Part shown: positions 1-6,900 of the stretch, one piece after another | How positions within the stretch are numbered: position 1 is the stretch's first letter | How the letters are laid out: each line of letters begins with the position of its first letter | From: an uncultured Oscillospiraceae bacterium | GTDB taxonomy: Bacteria > Bacillota > Clostridia > Oscillospirales > Ruminococcaceae | DNA length: 10,425 nt | Assembly: GCA_934456315.1 (NCBI GenBank) | Contig: CAKSHG010000062.1 | Location: 1-10,425 of the forward strand | Reading direction: 5' to 3' | Program-made: the position numbers and the translations under genes | The notes under the pieces: generated by a model | Seen by the model: only the letters and a program-made list of their open reading frames with translations | Told to the model about the DNA's origin: nothing | Databases searched by the model: none

Positions 1-842
1 ATATTGCCGAGGTTAGCGCTGACAGGCATCAGGATATTCGCGAACTTGTTCGCATTGTCTGCGGAAACGCGGAGCTGATCGTTGAGCTTGCGAAAGCCCT
101 CGATGTTCTTCTCCTCGTGATTGAATACCTTGACTACCTTCTGACCCTCCATCATTTCCTCAATGTAGCCGTTGACGATACCCAGGTCCTTCTGCTGCGC
201 GCCGAAGTACTTTGAGGACTTGCCGCCTATCTTTCCCGCAGCGAGCATCATTACGACCACCATCGCAACCGTGAGGACAGTCAGCGGAATGCTAAGCACG
301 ATCATGCTGACGAAAGTGATGACCAGCGTCACAAATGAGTTCACCATCTGCGGGATACTCTGGCTGATAAGCTGACGCAGCGTATCTACGTCGTTGGTGT
401 AGATGGACATGATGTCGCCGTGGGCGTTGGTGTCGAAGTACTTTATCGGGAGGGATTCCATGTGCGTGAAGATGTCGTTCCTAAGGTCGCGCATGGTACC
501 CTGTGTGATGTAGATCATCAGTCTGTTATAGGTGAACGAGCTTATAATGCCCACCGAGTATATCAGTGCGATACGCACCAGCGCGCCGAAAAGCGGAGCA
601 AAATCCGCTGTGCCGCCCGCATTCACGGTGTTCAGCATCGGCGTGATGTAGTCGTCGATAAGGCTCTGCATGAACAGCATTCCGACCAGAGTCGATATCG
701 CCGTGATGAGAATGCACACCAGAACCAGGATAAAGCGGAATTTATAGCGCTTCATCATGTAGCCGAGTACTCTGCCCAGCACTTTGAAATCCATGTTCTT
801 GCGATTTAAGTCAGCAGGCTGACGTCTGTTTCCCATTGCCAT
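1..842 (-). CDS. ABC exporter subunit, membrane domain (partial, 3' end outside window)
   Basis: Only the first 280 residues are visible: an N-terminal basic stretch, then the transmembrane domain of a half-size ABC exporter of the multidrug/MdlB type. Visible family marks are hydrophobic helices near residues 36-60, 90-110 and 155-205, the segment YFDTNAHGDIMSIYTNDVDTLR (about 136-157; coupling-helix region usual in this family) and EEMMEGQKVVKVFNHEE (about 228-244). The nucleotide-binding domain lies beyond base 1. I chose ATG at 842-840 because AAGGAGG lies 12 bases upstream; a second ATG at 836 is 18 bases away. The gene starts 17 bases after the stop of the upstream ABC gene, so both are one operon and should form a heterodimer. 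Because the upstream partner has a degenerate ATPase site, this subunit is expected to carry the canonical catalytic Glu and switch His, which cannot be checked here. Substrate is unknown. Confidence 0.93.
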   Translation of the reverse strand, partial: MAMGNRRQPADLNRKNMDFKVLGRVLGYMMKRYKFRFILVLVCILITAISTLVGMLFMQSLIDDYITPMLNTVNAGGTADFAPLFGALVRIALIYSVGIISSFTYNRLMIYITQGTMRDLRNDIFTHMESLPIKYFDTNAHGDIMSIYTNDVDTLRQLISQSIPQMVNSFVTLVITFVSMIVLSIPLTVLTVAMVVVMMLAAGKIGGKSSKYFGAQQKDLGIVNGYIEEMMEGQKVVKVFNHEEKNIEGFRKLNDQLRVSADNANKFANILMPVSANLGN

Positions 843-859
843 GTGTTGTTTCCGCCTCC

Positions 860-2641
860 TTATTCATTTGGTTTGTCGAAATCGCCGCCGGACTGGGTCT
901 GGAGCGTATAGATCTCGTGGTAAATGTCGTTGGTCTTGAGCAGCTCGTCATGTGGAGCAAAGCCGCAGATACCGCCGTCGTCCATTACGATTATGCGGTC
1001 CGCGTCCTTTACGCTGGAGATACGCTGCGCGATTATCAGCTTGGTAGTGCCGGGGATCTTCTCGGCGAATGCCTGGCGTATCTTCGCGTCGGTCGCAGTG
1101 TCGACCGCGCTGGTGGAGTCGTCCAGTATGAGTATCTTCGGGCTCTTGAGAAGCGCTCTTGCGATACACAGGCGCTGCTTCTGTCCGCCGGATACGTTGG
1201 AGCCGCCCTGCTCTATCATCGTGTTGTACCGGTCGGGCATTCTCTCGATGAACTCGTCCGCGCAGGCAAGTCTGCACGCTTCCTCGCACTCCTCCTCGGT
1301 GGCGTTCTCGTTGCCCCAGCGGAGGTTGTCGAGTATCGTTCCGGAGAACAGCACGTTCTTCTGGAGAACTACTGCGACCTTGTCGCGGAGCAGTTCCAGG
1401 TCGTACTTGCGGACGTCAACGCCGCCTACGCGCACAGAGCCGCTGTCGACATCGTACAGACGGCTGATAAGGCTGGCGAACGTGGATTTGCCGCAGCCCG
1501 TGCCGCCGATGATACCGATGGTTTCACCGGAGTGAATGTGCAGGTCGATGTCGGTGAGTATCTCCTCGCCGCCCTCCATGTCGGTTTTCTTCGTGGTGAG
1601 CTGGTCGGACTTGTGCTTGTATGTGAAGTTCACATGGTCGAAGTCGATGGAGCCGTCAGTGATCTCGGTAACGGGGGAATCCGGATTCGTGATGTCGGAC
1701 TTCTCGCTAAGGACCTCGCAGATACGGCGTGTGCTGGCAACGGACATCGTTAACATTACGAAGATCATCGAGAGCATCATCAGGGACATCAGCGCGCTCA
1801 TGACATAGCTGAACAACGATGTCAGCTCGCCGGTGGTGAGCGTGCCGCCAACGATGAACTGTGCGCCGAACCAGGATATCAGCAGAATGCAGGCGTAGAT
1901 GACGAACATCATCACGGGGTTGTTCCAGGATATGATCTTCTCCGCCTTGATAAACATCTTGTAGAGCGCTCCGGAAGCGGAAACGAACTTCTGGTTTTCG
2001 TGTTCCTCACGGACGAAGCCCTTTACCACACGGATACCGGAAATGTTCTCCTGAACGCTGGCGTTGAGGTCGTCGTACTTTGGGAATACCTTGTCGAACA
2101 CCTTGGTCGCGTTGGTCACGATAAGCGCAAGCACCGTACCGAGGACCACCATCGCGCCGAGGAATATCAGGCTGATCCTGACATTGATGATAACGCACAT
2201 AACAATGCTGCTTATCAGCATGATGGGCGCCCTTACCGCGATGCGGATTATCATCTGGAACGCGTTCTGAAGGTTGGTGACGTCGGTCGTCATACGGGTA
2301 ACAAGTCCGGCGGTGCTGAACTTGTCTATGTTCGAGAAAGAGAACTGCTGGATATTGTTGAACATCGCGTCGCGGAGATTGCACGCGAATCCGGCGGAAG
2401 CGTTAGCCGCGAACTTTCCGGCGAGCACGCCGAACGCCAGGCTCATGAACGCCATGATTACCATCACGACGCTGTATATTATTACCTTGGAAAGGTCGCC
2501 TGCGTTGATTCCGCTGTCGATTATCTTAGCTGTGACGAACGGGATAAGTACCTCCATCACAACTTCCAGCACTGTAAACAGGGGGGTGAGCAGCGTGGAC
2601 TTTTTATATTGCTTGATCTGCGCTGCAAGTGTTTTTATCAT
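860..2641 (-). CDS. ABC exporter subunit with degenerate ATPase site (heterodimer partner)
   Basis: A complete 593-residue half-transporter: transmembrane domain about 1-310, then ATPase domain about 330-593. Seen motifs: A-loop region FTY (339-341), Walker A GGTGCGKST (379-387), Q-loop Gln427, signature VSGGQ (483-487), Walker B ILILDD (503-508), D-loop SAVD (511-514). The catalytic Glu after Walker B is Asp508 and the switch His is Gln539 (IIAQR). Both changes are established marks of the non-catalytic subunit in heterodimeric exporters such as TM287/288 and BmrCD. An insert of about 18 residues (342-360, Lys/Thr/Glu rich) separates the A-loop from the next strand. The start is supported by AAGGAGG seven bases before ATG. 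It is the first gene of the operon, with a promoter about 60 bases upstream. Likely exports a drug, peptide or lipid from the cytoplasmic membrane; the substrate cannot be read from sequence. Confidence 0.95.
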   Translation of the reverse strand: MIKTLAAQIKQYKKSTLLTPLFTVLEVVMEVLIPFVTAKIIDSGINAGDLSKVIIYSVVMVIMAFMSLAFGVLAGKFAANASAGFACNLRDAMFNNIQQFSFSNIDKFSTAGLVTRMTTDVTNLQNAFQMIIRIAVRAPIMLISSIVMCVIINVRISLIFLGAMVVLGTVLALIVTNATKVFDKVFPKYDDLNASVQENISGIRVVKGFVREEHENQKFVSASGALYKMFIKAEKIISWNNPVMMFVIYACILLISWFGAQFIVGGTLTTGELTSLFSYVMSALMSLMMLSMIFVMLTMSVASTRRICEVLSEKSDITNPDSPVTEITDGSIDFDHVNFTYKHKSDQLTTKKTDMEGGEEILTDIDLHIHSGETIGIIGGTGCGKSTFASLISRLYDVDSGSVRVGGVDVRKYDLELLRDKVAVVLQKNVLFSGTILDNLRWGNENATEEECEEACRLACADEFIERMPDRYNTMIEQGGSNVSGGQKQRLCIARALLKSPKILILDDSTSAVDTATDAKIRQAFAEKIPGTTKLIIAQRISSVKDADRIIVMDDGGICGFAPHDELLKTNDIYHEIYTLQTQSGGDFDKPNE

Positions 2642-2699
2642 GCTTTTTCCTCCTTATGTTGTTCTTGTCATGCCATTCGCATTGATTAGTTGCCTTATT

Positions 2700-2728
2700 A
2701 TTATAGTACATATTTTTTTTAAAGTAAA
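2700..2728 (-). promoter_or_regulatory. Promoter of the ABC exporter operon
   Basis: On the minus strand TTTACT (2728-2723) is followed after exactly 17 bases by a perfect TATAAT (2705-2700). Transcription would start near 2693, giving a leader of about 50 bases that carries the AAGGAGG site. The -35 box matches consensus at four of six positions and sits next to an A-tract (spacer rich in A). Confidence 0.75.
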
Positions 2729-2809
2729 CCCGCTATTCTGACATATTTTTGCTCAACTGTATAGTCGTTTTCAGTTAAATTAACCATGGTAATTTGTTTG
2801 CAAAACTCT

Positions 2810-2849
2810 AACCGCATTGGAATGCGGAAATTCGCATTCCAATGCGGTT
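2810..2849. repeat. Perfect 17-bp inverted repeat, nested palindromes
   Basis: The arm AACCGCATTGGAATGCG (2810-2826) is perfectly complementary to 2833-2849, around a six-base loop GAAATT. The arms are themselves palindromic: CCGCATT-GG-AATGCGG at 2812-2827. No T-run follows on either strand, so it is not a normal intrinsic terminator. A shorter relative with the same flanks (AACCGCAT, then ATGCGGAAA) occurs at 10041-10061. This suggests a dispersed palindromic element, or possibly a binding site or transcript-end structure between the divergent promoters. Confidence 0.85.
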
Positions 2850-2892
2850 TGCGGGCACTCACCATTTCATGTGGTTTTCACAATTAAGGGTA

Positions 2893-2921
2893 TTGCAAAA
2901 ATGAAAATTGTGTGATATAAT
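2893..2921 (+). promoter_or_regulatory. Promoter of the alpha/beta hydrolase gene
   Basis: TTGCAA (2893-2898), a 17-base spacer, then a perfect TATAAT (2916-2921) preceded by TGA, which gives the extended -10 form TGnTATAAT. Transcription would start near 2928, about 50 bases before the coding region. A 7-bp inverted repeat, CACAATT (2879-2885) and AATTGTG (2906-2912), surrounds the -35 box and could be an operator. Confidence 0.75.
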
Positions 2922-2967
2922 CATGATACAGATGTTTTTACAAAACGGTTAGATACTTATAACTTAT

Positions 2968-2974
2968 AGGGAGG
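2968..2974 (+). promoter_or_regulatory. Ribosome binding site pointing to an ACG start
   Basis: AGGGAGG is followed by TAAAA and then ACG AAA GTA TAT. The five-base gap is proper for a start codon at 2980. No ATG, GTG or TTG exists in the hydrolase frame between the in-frame TAG at 2950-2952 and ATG at 3022, which lies 47 bases from this site. The site therefore points to ACG at 2980. Confidence 0.7.
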
Positions 2975-2979
2975 TAAAA

Positions 2980-3765
2980 ACGAAAGTATATGAATTCGGC
3001 GATGAAACTGATCCGGGGATAATGCTGCTTCCGAGGACCTGCTGCTACTGGAAAACGAATTTCGGCGAGGTGATACCGCTGCTTCGGGAAAAGTTCCGTG
3101 TATGCGCAGTATCCTACGATGGCTTCGACGAAACTGAAAACACCACATTCCCCACCATGCTTGAGGAGGTCGCGAAAATCGAGGACTACATTCTGGAAAA
3201 GCACGGAGGGCACGTCTGCGCGGTATACGGCTGTTCGCTGGGAGGGTCGTTCGTGGGGCTGCTGGCAGCGCGGGAGCGCATCACGATGGATCACGGCATT
3301 CTTGGCAGCTCCGACCTCGACCAGGCGGGGAAATTCAAGACCGGGCTGCTTGTAAAGATAGGCGTTCCGCTGCTCTACCCGATGATACACGACGGCGAAT
3401 TCAAGAAGGGATTCATGAAGAAGCGGGCGGAAAAATCCATGCAGGAAAACGGAGAATACGGCAGAAAATTCATGGGAATGATGAAGGGACCGTACGGAAA
3501 CGGCATGCCGTTCGTTTCCAGGGAAAGCGTCGCGAACCAATTCGGCTCGGACATGATAACTCCCCTGCCGGATAACATCGCCCCGAAGCACGGCGATATC
3601 CACATCTTCTACGCGCTGAAAATGGGCGGGAAGTACCGCGCGCGGTACCTCCTGCATTTCGCGCACCCCGTTATCCACGAGCACGATCTCCGGCACGAGG
3701 AGCTTCTGGCGTGCTACCCCGAGAAATGGGTCAGCGAGGTGGAAAGGATCTGCGGAGTTAAATAG
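2980..3765 (+). CDS. Alpha/beta hydrolase with apparent ACG start
   Basis: A cytoplasmic alpha/beta-hydrolase-fold protein of 261 residues when read from ACG at 2980, or 247 from the first ATG at 3022. The nucleophile elbow is GCSLGG (Ser86 in the long form). HEELL near residue 239 provides the likely catalytic His, before the YPEKWVSEV end typical of the family. The longer reading begins (M)KVYEFGDETDPGIMLLP, which as I recall is the usual N-terminus of these Clostridia proteins; starting at 3022 would remove the first beta strand. Two oddities: the start codon is ACG rather than ATG, and the segment LLPRTCC has Arg19 where relatives, from memory, have Gly (PGTCC, near the oxyanion loop). 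It could be weakly translated or beginning to decay, though the rest of the frame is intact. It has its own promoter and a strong terminator; the substrate is unknown. Confidence 0.85.
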   Translation, partial: TKVYEFGDETDPGIMLLPRTCCYWKTNFGEVIPLLREKFRVCAVSYDGFDETENTTFPTMLEEVAKIEDYILEKHGGHVCAVYGCSLGGSFVGLLAARERITMDHGILGSSDLDQAGKFKTGLLVKIGVPLLYPMIHDGEFKKGFMKKRAEKSMQENGEYGRKFMGMMKGPYGNGMPFVSRESVANQFGSDMITPLPDNIAPKHGDIHIFYALKMGGKYRARYLLHFAHPVIHEHDLRHEELLACYPEKWVSEVERICGVK

Positions 3766-3794
3766 CAGCAAGCTCCGTGGTTGTAAGTGCGAAA

Positions 3795-3873
3795 AAACTA
3801 TAATTTAGCGTTGCAGGGACTCCCCAATTAGTGCTGTAAATTGCAACAGGTCTGCTCTACTAAATTATAGTTT
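3795..3873. repeat. 79-nt nested inverted-repeat element
   Basis: The perfect 14-bp ends AAACTATAATTTAG (3795-3808) and its complement (3860-3873) flank 51 bases. Inside them GTTGCA (3810-3815) pairs with TGCAAC (3842-3847), so the transcript could fold into a long interrupted stem. It encodes no protein and no T-run follows it. It may be a tiny MITE-like insertion or a structured 3' untranslated element of the hydrolase mRNA. I see no clear target-site duplication. Confidence 0.7.
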
Positions 3874-3902
3874 CTCAACCAACAAAACTTTTTCGACAGA
3901 AT

Positions 3903-3937
3903 GAAGCACGGAGCTTTTGCTCCGTGCTTCTTTTCTT
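3903..3937 (+). terminator. Rho-independent terminator of the hydrolase gene
   Basis: A perfect 12-bp stem, GAAGCACGGAGC (3903-3914) with GCTCCGTGCTTC (3919-3930), has a TTTT loop and is followed by TTTTCTT on the plus strand. On the minus strand the hairpin is followed by ATTCTGTCG, a poor U-tract. It may still serve the converging dockerin gene, whose stop codon is ten bases from the stem. Confidence 0.92.
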
Positions 3938-3939
3938 AT

Positions 3940-6900
3940 TTACCTGTAAAGTCCGACTACCGAACGCAGGATTGCCGATGAATCCATTGCATTCACGAAT
4001 CCGTCGCCGTTGAAATCGCAGGTATCATCAATCTCCATGGTACCGACTACCATCTTGAGTATCGCGGAGGCGTCGCGTGCGTCAATCGTGGTACTGTTAT
4101 CAGCGTCGCCAGGGAGCATAGTCCTGGTGTCGTACATCAGGACATAATCGCCGCCTACCGTAGGCACAACCTGCGCAACACCGGTGCTTGCGACTATCTT
4201 CGAGGTGTCTGCGAAATCCAGCTGCTGCGACACGTCGTTGTACCTGAACAGGTTTGCAAAGCGGTTGTTCACCTTCTTACCGGTCTTGACGTAAAGCACT
4301 GCGCCTACCTTATTTTCACCGTAGGTGTGAATACGCGTTATCTCACTCTCGCCTGCGCTGTCGATCAGCACTGACGGAATGTAAACGTCCTTGTTCTTCA
4401 GTCCGACGCTCACGCTCGCCACTGTCTTTTTCAGCGCGCCTGTGTCGATGACCCAGCTTATCATGTCGTCAACGACGAACTCGAGGGTGATCTTCTTCTT
4501 CATCGCTGTATTGATGATATCCGCCGGAACAGAGGTGTTGCCGTTCAGGTATATCTTCACGCGGGAGTTCTTCGCCGCTGCGGCTATTTTCTTCTGGAGC
4601 TGCGTCCAGCCCTTTACCGCGCTTCCATCCATGGTCGGTTCGGTGACTGTGCCGTCGGAATTTCCGGTGTCAGTCGGCGTTTCGTCGGTAGTGTCGTCAG
4701 TCTTGCCGCCTGTGGTGTCGTCCTTCTTGCCATCGTCGGTCTTGCCCGTATCGTCCTTTGAATCGTCCGTTGTGCTCGACCTTCTGCGTACAACTATATT
4801 GAACGCCGTCGTGCAGCCCTGGTAATACACGGTAAGCGTCTGCTGACCGAGTACCCAGCTGTCGAAGTCCTGGATCATGCTCTCGGTCATGTAAACAGTC
4901 TGCGGTGACTTGGTTTCGTCATCGTATGTTACCTTGATCATGCCTCCGGTGACATTGAGCTTTTCACCCATGTAATACGAGTACTTCGTAGGACGTCTGT
5001 AAATTTCGATGCTCTTGACGCCGTAATCCACGCCTATCGTATAGGAATATGTCTTGACAAGGCTGTTGTCCAGGCTGGGGTCGTTGGACTTCGCATAGGT
5101 GTACAGCTTGTAGGAAACTACTTCGTTATCAACGCGGTCGAGGGTTATCCTGGTGCCCTTCTTATAGAGGATACCCGGATAATCTGCGGTTATCGCCTTG
5201 TTGATGGAGTAGTAAATATCTGCGGTCGCCGTTGCGCATGACAGCGTCAGCGTCAGAGCCTTTTCGCTCGCGGTATCCAGCGTGCTCGGAACCGGAACAG
5301 CCGCCTTTTCCTTGGGCACCGAAATGGTATAGACGTAATCCTCGCTGATGTCGGAATCCTTCCAGCTGTCGCTCGGAGCCTGCGCATAGCAGCGCAGTGC
5401 AAACGTCTTGGTGGTGTTCGGTGCGACGGTCAGGTCAAACGGCCCGGTGTACTCGATGAATCCGCTCGCCTTGGTCGCGTTGGGGTCGAGCGTGTAGAAT
5501 ATCTTGGCGCCGGGGGTTTCGGTGTTCAGCGTTATGCTAAGCGAGCTTTCATACTTGCCGGGCTCCGGAGTAGCCTTGGGGACTGCGGTCTGCTTCTTCT
5601 GAATGACCACCTTGTACACAAATGTGGAAACATCGCTCTGCTTCATTCCGGGAGCGGTCGCTATCGCCTTTATGCAGTAGTACAGCGACTTTCCGGGGAC
5701 GCCGGAAAGCGTGATAGGCTCAATGTACTTGGTACCGCCTGCCTCCGTCGGGTTGGCAAGCTTGGAAATGTCGCTGATGTTCTCAAAGGAATCGATGGTG
5801 TAGTAGATCGTCGCGCTGTTCACTGCGGACTCCAGCGTGATATTCTGCGGGGAATTGAATACGGTAGTTCCCTGCCCCTCGACCGTATCCGGAGGATACG
5901 CCCACGGCGCGGAAACCTTAGACGCTTCCTCAACGTAGATCTGCGCCTTTACAACGATCTTTTCAGCGTCCTCCTCCATGTAGTCGGGGAGCTTCACTCT
6001 GCCGTTTATAGTAACTGTCTGCGCCTTGCCTATCTTGGGGTTGTAGGGGTCGCCGGTTTCGGTCACCGCAGTGGTGAGGTCCCATGCTACCGTGCAGGAC
6101 TCGGAGATAGTATTGTCAGTAGTGCCTACAACTGTTACAGTCGACGGAAGATAACTGCTTTCCATCTTTGTAACCGTTGTGCCGCTGGGTACGTTGGCTA
6201 CCTTTCCGGGAGATATCACCTTGTAATCAGTGAGCTTTCCGGTCTTTTCAAAGGTGTAGACTATCGTAAAGTTACCATTGCCGGTATTTGAACCAGTCGC
6301 GCGTATGCCATTTACATATACATCAGGAGTGCGCATGAAGGCAAATGTAGGGCTTGCGGGAACCACCTCAACACTCATAGTGTACTTTGTGTTGTACTTT
6401 GCCAGCGCACTATTGGACTGACCAGGCTCAGACCATATTACCGAACCGAAACTTGATATCTGAAGCACCTCGTCATCATATGATGAATTGTCTTTGTCCA
6501 GTTCGGCAGTCGTGTCGAGTGCGGAACCGCCTACAGGAGTATCTACCTTGATATGAACCTCGGGAATATTTGTCGCGCTGGAGGATTTAACATAGATGGT
6601 GAACTTATCAACAAGACCCGGTGTGCTGTAGTTCTTCATCTCGTGATAGGCAACAACTCTGACATAATAATCTATCTTCTTATTTACTACACCCGACAGA
6701 AGTATGCCCACATTCGGATTATACAAATGAGATTTATCCTTGAACGTTTCAAATTGCTTGTTTACAACTTCGTCATAGTCAGTTCCGACATAATAATAGT
6801 AAGACACTCCGTCCTCGCCGGTAGGCTTTATCTTAACTGCAATTTCGCTGTTGTATGTTCCAGGAATGGTATCAAACGTTGGAACGATCGTTTCTGTTGC

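Larger units (their letters stand above)
2642..2979. other. Divergent intergenic region, ABC operon / hydrolase
   Basis: 338 bases with no gene. It holds back-to-back promoters (minus at 2700-2728, plus at 2893-2921) and, between them, a perfect long inverted repeat at 2810-2849. The rest is A/T-rich and shows no ORF with a ribosome binding site and no regulator site that I recognise. There is an ACCATGGT palindrome near 2783-2790 of unknown meaning. Confidence 0.8.

Noticed and set aside
836..1753. Long plus-strand open frame opposite the ABC gene (305 codons)
   Set aside because: It is antisense to the ATPase domain of a well-recognised ABC gene, has no family resemblance that I can see, and is explained by the codon bias of the real gene.
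2938..3771. Minus-strand open frame opposite the hydrolase (277 codons)
   Set aside because: The plus frame carries GCSLGG and a terminator in the right direction; the minus frame shows no motif.
4670..4780. Repetitive GTCGTC/CTTGCC stretch that looks like a short repeat array
   Set aside because: It encodes the Thr/Asp/Lys linker of the dockerin protein. Units are irregular and in frame, with no spacer-repeat order, so it is neither CRISPR nor a clear microsatellite.
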